A DNA stretch of 64,000 nucleotides, from contig JADNRY010000293.1 in the NCBI GenBank assembly GCA_015501585.1, positions 1 to 64,000 of the forward strand, given 5' to 3'. The number at the start of each line of letters is the position of its first letter. The stretch's first letter is position 1. Shown in pieces: positions 12,001 through 23,702 of the stretch. A program made the position numbers and the translations under genes. The stretch is from Rhodocollybia butyracea (taxonomy: Eukaryota > Basidiomycota > Agaricomycetes > Agaricales > Omphalotaceae). The notes beneath the pieces were generated by a model that was not told where the DNA came from, did not search any database, and was given only the letters and a program-made list of their open reading frames with translations.

Positions 12001-13217
12001 ACAGGACAGAACCATTAAGTGAGAACTCCATAGTATCTCTAAGAATTTGTACAGTAAAGCCTTTGTGTTTAGTCAAGTAAAGAACTGAGAGGAGATTATT
12101 ATTAAGTGCAGGGACATGTAATACTCTAGAAAACAAAACATCTCTAACTTCTTTGCCATTAACAACAGGGGTAAATAAAACTTCGCCAATGCCTTCTGAA
12201 TACACTACAGTATGATCTGCAAGACGAATAGGGACTCTGTGAGGAGTGTAATTTCGAATCCAGTGTTTATGAGGTGTCATATGAGAAGTGGCGCCTGTGT
12301 CTGTATTCCATTCCATAATATCAGCAAAATGTGAAGAAGAGAGTCCATTAAGAGTACTTGCACTAGCACAACCAGCATTTTCCGAAACTCCTTCAGTATC
12401 CACCTCTGTAACCTTGGCCTTGTTGGCATTAATGCCTTTCTGTAGTTTAGTAGGACAATTTTCGGTCCAGTGGAGTGCCTTTGCTCCACAACGAGAACAA
12501 TAACCTTTAGGTTCCCCAGTCCTAGGTTTCCAGTTGGAGTTGCCCCCTTTCTTCTTCTGTTGAGCAACTTGTGCTCTATTGACAGACTGCTCAGCATGAG
12601 CTTGATTCTGCTGTTCAGCAAGGAAAGCAGCAAGAATCATGTCTTTGTCTAGATTGTCCTGCATAAGCAGGTTGGATGATAGATGTTTATACTCCTCAGG
12701 GAGTGCACGAATGAGAGCCATAGATTGAAGCTCAGAGTCAAGTGAGTCCAGTGTGAAGCCAGTGGATCCAGATACAATAGGAGCAACAGTGGGTCGAAGA
12801 TTTTGAATGTCAGCCATAGCAGCTTCCACTCTAGAGGCCATGTCCATGAGAGATTCATCAGCCAGCTTTGTGATAGTGAAAAGTGCATTGTAGGCATTAA
12901 ACCTAGCACCAGGCTTCTTTGACACATGCTGTTTCTCTAGAATGCTCCACATAGCAATGGGATCCTCTTGGTATGCCTTAATAGGCACCTGCTGAGGCGA
13001 GCTGACAGCAAGGAAAATCAAGCCAGCAGCCTTTTCAGCTTTTAATTTCCCACTTGTCCAACAGAGCTGGATCTGAGGGCTTAGCCTCTTTGCCAGATAC
13101 TAGTCTCCATAAACCTTGAGACATCAGAGATGCCTTCATATTACCAACCCAATCATTGTAGTTGTCCTTGGTAAGAACTTTGAAAGATGGGTTGGAAGTG
13201 GTAGAAGTGAAAGACAT
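9024..13217 (-). pseudogene. copia C1 gag-pol polyprotein with three frameshifts
   Basis: Start codon at 13217, stop at 9024. Domains in order: gag, CCHC zinc knuckle (CSRCGAKALHWTENC), aspartic protease (DTGATS), GAG-pre-integrase HHCC, integrase D-D35-E, RT with VWVDD, RNase H with SSTEAEF. Compared with C3, an extra T near 13040, an extra T near 10430 and a lost C near 9700 split it into four frames. It would supply copia cDNA synthesis and integration if intact; as it stands it cannot be translated whole. LTR identity and the target duplication say it inserted recently, so these changes are young. Confidence 0.9.
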
Positions 13218-13356
13218 AGTGATAATAGCCAACTGAGCCAACAAGCCAACTAGCCAATTGATAGTGTAGAAAGACAACAATAGTATAGAACTATTGAGGA
13301 GCGCACAAGTAAAGAGGTAACAAGAACACAACAACGAAATGCACAGTTAGAACACG

Positions 13357-13368
13357 GGGCCCATAACC
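13357..13368 (-). promoter_or_regulatory. primer-binding site, initiator tRNA-Met anticodon arm
   Basis: GGTTATGGGCCC (minus strand) directly follows the 5' LTR. It is complementary to GGGCCCATAACC, the anticodon arm of eukaryotic initiator tRNA-Met, as in Drosophila copia where a cleaved half-tRNA primes minus-strand synthesis. Confidence 0.85.
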
Positions 13369-13867
13369 TGTTGGAGGAAACTGCACTTGTTGAAGTTAAA
13401 CACACTGGAGCGCCCTTCAGCTAACCCAAGCAGTGTGATACCCGTCTTAGTACAGTGTTGTTATGCTCAGTATAACGACTATAGTGTTGTACTAATAGCC
13501 TTATAGTTTCCTCAGTACTCCAATAGACAGCAAACAATGAAATGAATCAAAGATATGTGAATATTGATTTGGACTCTTTCTAACTATGTAAGGAATAGGT
13601 ATTTGTTTGGTTCTATTTGTACTGAAACGCATGAGGCGTGAAAATGGGTGTCCACAATTGTGCGCGCATAGATATTTTCAACAGTCACCACTCAAACTGA
13701 GAAAATATCTTGCAAACTGAACAAATGAAAGCCAAAAAGTAAACTAGGGCAGATATCAACATGGTAACAAAAGATTACTATAAAAGTACATAGTTTAGAG
13801 ATGGAATATGGTCGTGGGAAATGTGATTAGGTAAGCAGATGTGTGACAGCACTATGTACACTCAACA
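13369..13867 (-). repeat. 5' LTR of copia C1
   Basis: 499 bp with TGTTGG...CAACA ends; followed by target duplication TCAAT (13868-13872). The sequence on both sides of C1 joins into a continuous copia RT reading (C2) when C1 and one TCAAT are removed. Confidence 0.92.
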
Positions 13868-16798
13868 TCAATAGCAGCAAGAGCAAGTACAATGCGTAAT
13901 GAGGACCAGCGGAGAGTTGAAGCATAGGTTTCGAGATAGTCGAATCCAGGTCTTTGGCTGAAGCCTTGAGCACACAAGCGTGCTTTGAAGCGTTCAATAG
14001 AGCCATCAGCCTTGTGCTTAATACGGTATACCCAAGTCGACCCAATAGCTTTCTCTCCTGGTGGCAAGTCAACAATATCCCAAGTCTGATTAGCCAGATG
14101 AGCAGCAATCTCATCGTCCATTGCTTCTTCCCACTTAAAGGCTTCTGGACTGCGCATAGCGTCTTGATAATTTCGAGGTTCTACACCGTTAGCAGCATGT
14201 CCATGTTCCTCTACATCTCCATTGTATTCATCAGACTCATTATGGGCATTGCCCTTAGAAGCAGGTTTGACTTCCCACCATCTACCAGGAGGTTTACGAG
14301 CACGCGCAGGGCGACGTACAGCAATGGGTTGCTCATCAGATTCATCCTCGTCAGTCACAGGTATTTCGGGTTCTGGGGTGGGAGCAAGAGCAGGAGGTGC
14401 ATTAAGGGGAGGCACATCATCTTCATCAGCAGAGGCAGGTTCAGAGTCGATTCATCAGAAAAAGCAGGAGGTGTGAATAATCATTAGAGGTACTAGATGG
14501 ATTGGGAGTAGCAGATGGTTCCGGAGGAGTCACAGGAATGTAGTCTCGACGAAGGGTAGGCTGATTAGGTGACTTGGATCCATACATGAATCTTTCATCA
14601 AATTCTGCACGTTCGCTGATAATGACCTTTTTAGTGACCGGATTCCAGAACTTCCAGCCTTTAACTCCCTCAGGATACCCAATGAACACACACTTTTCCA
14701 TGTGTGAACCAAAATGTGGCCGCTTGTCCTTTTGAACATGAACATACGCAATGCATCCCCAGACACGCAAGTTGTCAACCTTTGGCTTGACTTTATACCA
14801 GACTTCAAAAGGAGTGACACCTGGGACAGCAGACGTTGGGCATCGATTAAGCACATAAACAAGCGCAGCCAGGCATTCAGCCCAAAATGTCTTTGGTAAA
14901 CCCGATTCCAGTAGCATAGCAGTCAGTAATTCAGCCAATGTCCGGTTAAGCCGTTCACCAACTCCATTCTGCTGGGGTCGATTCCGGGCTGTTCTCTGCA
15001 CCTCAATCCCCTTGTCTTTCAAGAACTGTTCCATTTCTTTGGATATAAACTCGCCACCTTTGTCATGACGGATCACCTTGATCTTTTTACCAGTAGAGTT
15101 TTCCGCCCAGGCCTTAAACTGCTTGAATGCACCAAATGCTTCACTCTTCTTTTTGAGTAGTGCAACTGCTCTGAAGCGTGATTTGTCGCATATAAAGGGG
15201 ATCCAATAGCGGTAGCCAGAAGGCGAAACAACACCAGTATCATGTACATCCATATGAACAAGTTCGAGAACTTCACCAGCACGAGTATCACTACTAGGAA
15301 AGGGATTGGCATGCATCTTTCCACCAAGACATGGTTCACATACTGGGTCTGGCTTTGCACTAGAATCGAGTTTACAGCCCTCAACCATACCATTTCTAGA
15401 CAGCTTGCTAACATCACTCAGATTGTAGTGAAAGAAGCGTCGATGCCACAGCTCAAGGTCAAGAGGTAGAGTTGAACCGACGTTTGCAAACTCAGCTACT
15501 GTACTAATAGTGTGTCCATTAAGGTAACCAACCGATTTATTATTAACTGATGCAGTGAACAGGACAGAACCATTAAGTGAGAACTCCATAGTATCTCTAA
15601 GAATTTGTACAGTAAAACCTTTATGCTTGGTCAAGTAAAGAACTGAGAGGAGATTGTTATTAAGAGCCGGTACATGTAAAACTCGAGAAAATAAAACTTG
15701 TCTAACTTCTTTGCCATCAACAATAGGAGTAAATAAAACGTCGCCCATCCCCTCTGAATACACTACATTATGATCTGCAAGACGAATAGGCACTCTGTGA
15801 GGAGTGTAGTTTCGAATCCAGTGTTTATGAGGTGTCATATGAGAAGTGGCGCCTGTGTCTGTATTCCATTCCAAAGTATCAGCAAAATGTGAAGAAGATA
15901 GTCCATTAAGAGTACTTGCACTAGCAGAGCCAGCATTTTCCGACATTCCTTCAGATTCCTCCACCTCTGTAACCTTGGCCTTATTGGCCTTGATGCCTTT
16001 TTTCTTGTTGTAAGGATTGTTAGGACAATCCTCAGGCCAGTGGAGCGCCTTTGCCCCACAATGGCTGCAGAAGTTTTTAGGATCTCCATTCCTAACAGGG
16101 GGATATCTACTATTGCCACCCTTTTTCTTCTGTTGTGCAGACTGTGCTGCTTGCGCTCGATTGACAGACTGCTCAGCATGAGCTTGATTCTGCTGTTCAG
16201 CAAGGAAAGCAGCAAGAATCATGTCTTTGTCAAGATTGTCCTGCATAAGCAGGTTGGATGATAGATGTTTATACTCCTCAGGGAGTGCACGAATGAGAGC
16301 CATAGATTGAAGCTCAGAGTCAAGTGAGTCCAGTGTGAAGCCAGTGGATCCAGAGACAATAGGAGCAACAGTGGGTCGAAGATTTTGAATGTCAGCCATA
16401 GCAGCTTCCACTCTAGAGGCCATGTCCATGAGAGATTCATCAGCCAGCTTTGTGATAGTGAAGAGTGCATTGTAGGCATTAAACCTAGCACCAGGCTTCT
16501 TTGACACATGCTGTTTCTCTAGAATGCTCCACATAGCAATGGGATCCTCCTGGTATGCCTTAATAGGCACCTGCTGAGGCGAGCTGACAGCAAGAAAAAT
16601 CAAGCCAGCAGCCTTTTCAGCTTTAATTTCCCACTTGTCCAACAGAGCTGGGTCTGAGGGCTTAGCCTCTTTGCCAGATACTAGTCTCCATAAACCTTGA
16701 GACATCAGAGATGCCTTCATATTACCAACCCAATCATTGTAGTTGTCCTTGGTAAGAACTTTGAAAGATGGGTTGGAAGTGGTAGAAGTGAAAGACAT
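13868..16798 (-). pseudogene. copia C2 gag-pol, 5' part
   Basis: Start codon at 16798. An unbroken frame runs to 14441 through gag, a zinc knuckle (CSHCGAKALHWPEDC), protease DTGATS, HHCC and a D-D35-E integrase, then a frameshift near 14440 moves the RT N-terminus to another frame (14415-13868). The remainder lies at 8456-7131. C2 differs from C1 and C3 at scattered residues (for example NQTWDIVDL instead of NGTWDIIDL), so it is a related subfamily rather than a recent copy of them. Confidence 0.9.
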
Positions 16799-16938
16799 AG
16801 TGATAATAGCCAACTGAGCCAACAAGCCAACTGAGCCAATTGATAGTGTAGAAAGACAACAATAGTATAGAACTATTGAGGAGCGCACAAGTAAAGAGGT
16901 AACAAGAACACAACAACGAAATGCACAGTTAGAACACG

Positions 16939-16950
16939 GGGCCCATAACC
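16939..16950 (-). promoter_or_regulatory. primer-binding site of copia C2
   Basis: Same 12-base initiator tRNA-Met anticodon-arm complement as in C1, directly adjoining the 5' LTR at 16951. Confidence 0.8.
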
Positions 16951-17447
16951 TGTTGAAGGAAACTGCACTTGTTGAAGTTAAACACACTGGAGCGCCCTTC
17001 AGCTAACCCAAGCAGTGTGATACCCGTCTTAGTACAGCGTTGTTATGCTCAGTATAATGACTATAGTGTTGTACTAATAGCCTTATAGTTCCTCAGTACT
17101 CCAATAGACAGCAAACAATGAACTGAATCAAAGATATGTGAATATTGATTTGGACTCTTTCTAACTAAGTAAGGAATAGGTAGTTGTTTGGTTCTATTTG
17201 TACTGAAACGCATGAGGCGTGAAAATGGGTGTCCACAATTGTGCGCGCATAGATATTTTCAACAGTCACCACTCAAACTGAGAAAATATCTTGCAAACTG
17301 AACAAATGAAAGCCAAAAAGTAAACTAGGCAGATATCAACATGGTAACAAAAGATTACTATAAAAGTACATAGTTTAGAGACGGAATATGAGCGTGGGAC
17401 ATCGCTTATGTAAGCAGTAAGTGTTCTATCACTATATACACTCAACA
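16951..17447 (-). repeat. 5' LTR of copia C2
   Basis: 497 bp, TGTTGAAGG...CTCAACA. The U3-side end (17385-17447) is of a different subtype (ACATCGCTTATGTAAGC) from C1 and C3 LTRs but shared with the solo LTR at 48436 and the LTR at 49341. Confidence 0.9.
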
Positions 17448-17462
17448 CTGATTTCTCTAACA
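17448..17462 (-). repeat. F1 terminal 15 bp
   Basis: CTGATTTCTCTAACA equals the 3' end of F1. It sits between the C2 LTR and the DIRS recombinase, so an F1 copy inserted in the recombinase gene was later cut off by the copia LTR. Confidence 0.7.
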
Positions 17463-18399
17463 TATCTTCCATGCTGTGGAAGACACCTACCCAGAGCCAT
17501 GATAATGGACTCATCAAGACCAAGTCCAGAGTAGTAAAGTGGCGCCTCCAGCTCTAGCTTGAATGTCCCCCAAACTCTTTACTAACCACAGCATAGAACA
17601 TGGATTCAAACCAAGCTCTGGTTGGAAGAGATCCATCTTCACAAATGAACAGAGCAGGCCTAGCTCCATGAAGCTTGTCTCTGGCAGTGGTGTACTCTCT
17701 CAGAAGAGAGCCAGGATTAGCAAGTGTCTGAGTACAGAAGAGAATCTCAGTTCCTTGATAGAAAGGATCACCCTTGTGATATGGAAGATGATAGCCAGCT
17801 TGCATGGACTCAAGCTTGAGTGAAGCTCTCTTGATAATCTTCCTCCAGTCAAACAGTGATTTCTGATTAGGAATAGTGAGTTCTCCAATTCTGTGACACC
17901 CATAGAAGGCACAACTCATCAGAGTTGCAAACAGAAGATGGTTGTAAGAAAGATGTCTCCTTTCATAGAATTGTATGATATGAGAGGTTCTAAGAGGTGG
18001 TTTTCGCTTCACTGGGTCAGCTCTGACCTTCTTAGACCCTCTAATAGTAGCTTGAACTAAAGGGTCAGATCTGGATTCATCAAAGTGAGGATAGAGCTGT
18101 TTCAAGTAATGTCTTGCTCCAGTGAGATATTTAGGCCCAGAGGCAATGTGTTTGGAAGTGTAGGCAATGTAACGAGATAGTGTGGTTGGTGTAGGGTCCA
18201 GAGAGAGGTTATGAGAGGTGCAGAAGCGAATATAGTCCTTAGCACCTGTAGAATAGTTGTTCTTAGTTGATTGTTCAATGGCATGAGATTGGAGGAACAG
18301 AACAAGAGCATCCAACTTGTTCATGTCCATTGGGGGGTGAACAGAGCGGCCATTCCGGCGACTCTGCTCACCCAGGGCCTCTAAAAGGACTCTCTCCAT
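17463..18399 (-). pseudogene. D3 tyrosine recombinase, frameshifted and truncated
   Basis: Start at 18399, overlapping the end of pol by 19 nt as in D1. The N-terminal two thirds, including the first catalytic Arg in the motif CHRIGELT, are intact. One extra base at the H-x-x-R motif (near 17572) shifts the frame, and the C-terminus is lost past GGAAGATA at 17463, before the catalytic Tyr. See D1 (35633-36643) for the complete protein. Confidence 0.88.
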
Positions 18400-20041
18400 C
18401 GTGCCGGCAGTAGCTCTCTAGGGGGCTCAAAAAGGCGGACACGATCTGCAGGGAATTGAAGCTTGTAATCATCAAGCAAAAAGCAAGACAACAAGTCTGC
18501 TCTGATGTTGGACTTGCCAGCAATGTGTCTAACTCGAATATCTATCCCAGTTTTGAGCACAATAGCAGCAATAGCAAGAAGAATGGAGTTGTGAGATGAT
18601 TCTCTTGCTGAGAGTGAGTTGAGAACCTCTACAGAGTCGAGGCTATCAGTATGAATGAGAATATGGTGAGGTGGAGTTGGTTTGTGAGCAATGTGATGGA
18701 TAAGGCATAAGATAGACAACAGTTCTCTGAAAAAGATGTCAACTTTGGGCTTGCCTCCAGCTGAAGAGACTTTGTAACAGAAGCCATTTCCTGCATAGAC
18801 ATAGGAAAGGCCAGTGTTACTAGCATCAGTCCAACCCACAAAGTCTGCTTCAGAGTCCTGCCATGCCTGTGAATCAACAAATCTAATGCCAATAGCTGAC
18901 TGGAGTAGTTCAGAAAACCAAGTCAGATCCCTCATAACTTCACCATTGATAGGAATGGAGCGAAACTGGAGTGATTTACCACTCATTTTGCGGTACATCT
19001 CACTGAGAGCAGGCCTTGCCCAAGGTAGAACATTCAAAGACCAGTTCAGAGAGCCAGCAAGTCTTTGCCAATCTCTCAGAGCAGCTTTCCTTTCTGGAGA
19101 AGCAAGGAACTGTGTGATGTCTGAGACTAGAATCTGAATAGACTCTGCTGAGAGCGAAATGGATCCCTTTAGAATGTCCACCCAGAACCCAGTAATCTTA
19201 AGTGTAGCTCCAGATTCTTGTTTCTTATCTTCATAAGGACACAGAATGGTGTCCCAGAAGACTAGTAGTTGGACCTGTCTCTTAGGGCGGAGTTGGCCAT
19301 GGAATAAGACTAGATTTTCGCTTAAAAATCCCATCCAAAGAAGTCATCCATGTACACATGAAAGTCCAACAATCCAGGTAGAAGCACAAAGTCCTCTGGT
19401 AGTGCTTCAGACCATCTCCCAGCTGTAACTTCCTGATCTCTGTGAGCTCTGAGTGCTGTAAAATCATCTGGCTCAGTGACATAGTTCTCAATCCTTTGTT
19501 TAGACTCTTCTGCCCATTCAGCATCATAGAAAGGCCAGAATCCCTCTCTAAGGGAGCGCATAACAGAGGCTACAAATGGCTGATTGGGATGGGATGAGAG
19601 CAGGAGCTCTAAGCGGTCCACATTGAAAGGAGTCTCTACTTTAATGTAAGGAGCCATAGCTTTAAGAGTTGATTGGATCTGAGGATTGTTCAAGAGATGT
19701 AGAGGAGGTGATGGCAAAGGAGGTGCAGAATAAGTAGAAGAGATACTGGGAGGAGTGATATGAGATGAATGAGATGAAGAAGACCATAAATAACCACTCC
19801 TGAAGCGAGGTGCAGGTGTTAGATCACTGTCAGCAGTCCTCTTAGTACCTGCTAGTGATCTAGGACCTTTGAGGGCGGTTTCTACTCTGATTTCGACGTC
19901 TTTCAGTAAGCTTTGAGTAGCATGACTGGCTGTTAATGGCTCTGTGGGCTTCACCACACTCACTGCAATAGCCATGTTTCCTGTTATTGCTACAAGGGTC
20001 TGAGCACCTATCTTCATTCCACAAGATACAAGGTGTATCAT
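18381..20041 (-). pseudogene. D3 RT-RNase H with internal deletion
   Basis: The C-terminal RT and RNase H part (19334-18381) aligns residue by residue with D1, and the YMDD motif is retained (near 19345). Compared with D1, about 380 bp (D1 34285-34665) carrying the RT fingers and first palm aspartate are missing, the junction lying between ACCTGG and ATTGTTGG. A further indel lies near 19320. Start taken by analogy with the ATG at 33615 in D1; the real pol start is unknown. Confidence 0.85.
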
Positions 20042-20623
20042 GGCGCTTAGAAGGCGATTTGGAAGTGGTAGAAGATGAAGAAGGAGCAGATCTCTTCTTA
20101 GAAGTGGTAGAAAGCATCTCCTTGAGGACAATGAGCCTAAGGCTCTCAGAGTTCCCAAGATCAAAGGGTGTATTGGAGGCCTTTTGGCGAGCCTCTCTAT
20201 CCACCCTGATGGCCATAGATGGATCATTGGGACTAACTCTGAACAGCTCTTGAATCTGAGCTTTATAGGCAATAAGCTCACTCTGCCTGTTAGGATAGAT
20301 CTTGAGCAGAGGAACAAGCCAAGCCTCAAAAACTCGAAGCCACTGTGACTCAGTAGTGACTGGGAGGCTCTTAATAGACTGCTCTTTCCTAACCAGCTTA
20401 AACTCTGTACCAAAGTCCTTGCTATCATCATAGAGGAAACTGAATCCAGTGACTGCAGCATGAATCTTCTCAAAGTCCACATACTTGTCCTTGATGATAA
20501 GGCGAAGTAGGGACTGAGGAGTGGCTCAGCAAACATCTGAGCTGAGACCAGACTAAGTGTAGCATCCACATTGCTGTCCAGAGTGAACTGGAGGCAAAGA
20601 TCCCAGGTGCTCTGTACATGAGA

Positions 20624-20883
20624 TGTTGGATTAATAATCAATCCTGAACCTACAATGGTGAGATGTATGTTTATGTGTAAATCCTTGTTATATAATCAAC
20701 CTAGGGTTGGATCAAAAGATATCATTAATGCCTTATAATGGTTGAGGACACTAGGCACTCTGTCACTACATTGATGAGATACCAAGTAGTGTAACCATGC
20801 AGATAGCTCAGTTGGTAGAGCATCTGGATCACAGAAGTCCTGGCAATCCCAGTCTGGACACTTGTATAAATCATACTTTAACA
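20624..20883 (+). mobile_element. F2 tRNA-bearing element with 5-bp TSD
   Basis: 260 bp with ends TGTTGG...TTTAACA, inserted in D3 gag; target duplication TGAGA at 20619-20623 and 20884-20888 (7 bp CATGAGA if the last CA is counted as target). Removing it restores the D1 gag sequence. It has no ORF. A tRNA-like region with an A-box (about 20806-20865) lies near the 3' end. Its start resembles F1 (TGTTGG-ATTA) but the bodies differ, so it is a second family of the same kind. Confidence 0.78.
20803..20868 (+). tRNA. tRNA-like sequence inside F2 (degenerate)
   Basis: GATAGCTCAGTTGGTAGAGC is a clean A-box/D-arm; the T-arm is damaged (GCAATCCC instead of GGTTCAATCCCC as kept in the copy at 47391-47472). 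The 3' side TCTGGAC would pair with GTCCAGA at the 5' side, now mutated. Most likely a Pol III promoter relic. Confidence 0.5.
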
Positions 20884-21884
20884 TGAGAGGCATAGGAGAT
20901 GTAGTAGTAAGTTCTGCAAGGTGAGGAGCAGCTTCCAGAAGCGAAACTGGAAGGCCAGAAGGCACCTTGGAAGTAGAAGAAGCAATAGGCTGGGCAAAGG
21001 ATGGAGCCACAGCTTGAACAGTAACAGAGTCTGGTTGTTCATTCTCAATCTCATCATCTGCATTGACAGCAGCAAGCAGGCTTCATTCTCAGCAAGTTCA
21101 GACTCCATAACAGCAAATGCTGCTGCCTGAGCAGCTTGAATAGCAGAAACTCGCTCTGGAGAGGCCTGTTGCCTCTGTTTACCTTTAGCAGCAGCCTTTC
21201 TTTGCCTAGTAAACTCGATTTCATCCCTCTGTATCTGCTGCATCTGGTCCACATAGTCACTGACCACAGCAGGATCATGTCTGCTATGATCTTGGAATGC
21301 TCTGAAGGCCTGTTTGACAGAGATTTCCCTATTCCTGAACTGTTCAAGGACAGCTTGCATCGCTTCAGCAGCAGATCTAACAGCTTCAGCTTCTCTAGCT
21401 GCATCTGAGGGCAGGAGAGCAGTGATGCGCCCCAGAAGCGATTTAGAGGGCATAGAATGGTGGTGGGAGCGAGGATTGGATGTAGAAGCGGCAGGAGGGT
21501 CTGTGAGACGATCTTGGAGCGATTTAGAAGGCTGTGAAGCGGCGATCTGAGCGATCTGAGTGCTAGCAGTGTTGGATGAGCTACCAGAGTGACTTGTGAA
21601 GGTTGGAGCTGTTTAGAGCGAGTTTGGGGAAGATCAGAGCGGATCTGAGAGAGATTGGAGCGATTCTGGACTGGATTAGAGCGAGATGTGGATGGATTAG
21701 GCCCAGATTGGCGCGATCTAGCGCTAGGAAGCGTCCTAGACGAGGTATGAAGCGATCTAGTGGCCTGGGATGCAGGATCATAGGTATGATCTTCCAATTC
21801 ATCAAGATCTGAGGAATCAGCTCGAGTTTTGGACATGGAATGGTTGATATGAAGATGTGTGAGGTAGGAGCAAGGAGTATGATG

Positions 21885-22697
21885 AAAAATCGACTTGATC
21901 AAGCAAGATCTAAGTCAGATATCAGTCAGTATACAGTACAGAGGCAAAAAAAACATCGATCTAAGCGCACTGAGAGCCCTGATATCCAAGATCTGACAAC
22001 TAGGTCGACTTCAGAGGCTGTAGATGTGTATAGATCTGTTATGGATGTGTTGTGGGCTCTGTTCAGTGAAAGATCAGATAGATCAGTGAAAAAGCGCACC
22101 AATTCCTTTGATCTGAGACTCTGTGAGCAAGAGCTAGAGTCTGTGCAGTCAAAAGGAGGTGCTGTGAGGCGATGTTTGAGCTATCAGAGCTGTATAGAGT
22201 GGACAGATGTCCTTACCAGTCACCAGAAGCGAAGTTGATGGTGGGGGAAGGAAGGAAAGAAGCACAGGACCTTGTCAGATTTCTAATCATGTTCTCACAG
22301 GCCTCTGCTCGGAACTCCGGCACCTGATAGAACTAGAAACTCGACAGGGACACTGGCTGATCATCTGTCCACAGTGGCAGCTGACCAGAGGTGGTCATGT
22401 GCTGAAAAACTCGAAATGCAAAGTCCAAGTTAGAGTGCAGGATTTCGAAAATGAAATCGCGGAAGAACGAAGATAGGTAGCGCTTCGATTCTTTTCGCGA
22501 TTTGTTAAGGACATGATAGAGTACCTATGACAGTAATAGCAGGACCGCACGGTACTGCGATGAGGCGCGCCGGACTTGCAATGAATTCATGTGCACTGAA
22601 AAGTGATGAATTGTGCATTGCAAGTCCTGGATGGTATCTGTTGCTTGCAGAGGCCTTCAGAAAGTCTCCCTACCCTTGGAATCCGCCTTCATGTCGA
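21885..22697 (-). repeat. DIRS repeat R of D3
   Basis: Reverse complement of R at 31220-32034. It ends with TCGACATG orientation at 22697 next to copia sequence, consistent with R being the element's outer left part in this copy. Confidence 0.85.
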
Positions 22698-22780
22698 GAG
22701 GATGTATTGCCGGGCATTAAGATATAGTTTTCGGTTCTGGCGGTCTCGTCTGATTCCCATGCCAAGTAAGAAGTCGGTAC
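22698..22780 (-). pseudogene. copia RT fragment
   Basis: 83 bp matching C2 around 8000-8085 (motif ARQYIL...). It was the target into which both D3 (left) and F1 (right) inserted; it ends in GGTAC, the probable F1 target duplication. Confidence 0.75.
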
Positions 22781-23044
22781 TGTTGGCATTAGCAATTGGA
22801 CCCTGGTTACATCATTCTAGTACTAAGACTAACCGCTTCAGTACAACATGAATGTGGGCCAGTTGAGTGACTAACAATCCTCATAGTGATATATGGCTTA
22901 ACATCCATACTCTAACCATCGGCACTATAGCTCAGTTGGTTAGAGCACCAGTCTAGAGTACTGTGTGGTCGCTGGTTCAATCCCAGCTAGTGTCAACATT
23001 TATTTCCCTCCTGTTTCAAGGTCACTTGATTTGGGACAAGGTAC
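22781..23044 (+). mobile_element. F1 tRNA-bearing element, 3' end cut by copia LTR
   Basis: Starts TGTTGGCATTAGC and follows F1 for 264 bp until the copia 5' LTR begins at 23045. About 32 bp of its 3' end are missing. The tRNA-like region is complete. Confidence 0.8.
22921..22995 (+). tRNA. tRNA-like sequence inside F1
   Basis: Same 75-nt cloverleaf as at 3704-3778, with intact A-box and B-box (GGTTCAATCCC). The anticodon stem mismatch is shared by all copies, so it predates their spread. Confidence 0.55.
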
Positions 23045-23541
23045 TGTTGAGTGTACATAGTGCTGTCACACATCTGCTTACCTAATCACCTTCCCACGAC
23101 CATATTCCATCTCTAAACTATGTACTTTTATAGTAATCTTTTGTTACCATGTTGATATCTGCTCTAGTTTACTTTTTGGCTTTCATTTGTTCAGTTTGCA
23201 AGATATTTTCTCAGTTTGAGTGGTGACTGTTGAAAATATCTATGCGCGCACAATTGTGGACACCCATTTTCACGCCTCATGCGTTTCAGTACAAATAGAA
23301 CCAAACAAATACCTATTCCTTACACAGTTAGAAAGAGTCCAAATCAATATTCACATATCTTTGATTCAGTTCATTGTTTGCTGTCTATTGGAGTACTGAG
23401 GAACTATAAGGCTATTAGTACAACACTATAGTCGTTATACTGAGCATAACAACGCTGTACTAAGACGGGTATCACACTGCTTGGGTTAGCTGAAGGGCGC
23501 TCCAGTGTGTTTAACTTCAACAAGTGCAGTTTCCTCCAACA
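23045..23541 (+). repeat. 5' LTR of copia C3
   Basis: 497 bp, TGTTGAGTG...CTCCAACA, subtype A (contains TTTTGTTACCATGTTGATATC). Left flank is F1; its 5 bp are GGTAC, which do not recur after the partner LTR. Confidence 0.92.
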
Positions 23542-23553
23542 GGTTATGGGCCC
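23542..23553 (+). promoter_or_regulatory. primer-binding site of copia C3
   Basis: GGTTATGGGCCC follows the LTR without a spacer, complementary to the anticodon arm of initiator tRNA-Met (GGGCCCATAACC). Drosophila copia has the same sequence in the same place. Confidence 0.88.
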
Positions 23554-23702
23554 CGTGTTCTAACTGTGCATTTCGTTGTTGTGTTCTTGTTACCTCTTTA
23601 CTTGTGCGCTCCTCAATAGTTCTATACTATTGTTGTCTTTCTACACTATCAATTGGCTCAGTTGGCTCAGTTGGCTTGTTGGCTCAGTTGGCTATTATCA
23701 CT

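Larger units (their letters stand above)
19858..21836 (-). pseudogene. D3 gag, interrupted by F2
   Basis: Start at 21836 (MSKTRADS). Ser/Arg-rich N-terminus, helical middle with many Gln and Ala, then a Cys/His-rich end (C-x4-C...C-x2-C). A 260-bp F2 element (20624-20883) splits it, and frameshifts near 21420 and 21075 separate it into several frames. Confidence 0.85.
17463..22697 (-). mobile_element. DIRS-like retrotransposon copy D3, decayed
   Basis: Holds, from right to left, repeat R (22697 to about 21885), gag, RT-RNase H and tyrosine recombinase, all on minus. The recombinase 3' end, segment T and right terminus are missing. At 22697 the R start abuts a copia RT fragment. Damage includes an F2 insertion in gag, loss of most RT fingers/palm, and several frameshifts. 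Confidence 0.88.

Noticed and set aside
16799..16987. Upstream extension of copia ORFs (MCLTSTSAV...)
   Set aside because: These codons lie in the LTR and primer site; MSFTSTTS is the better start.
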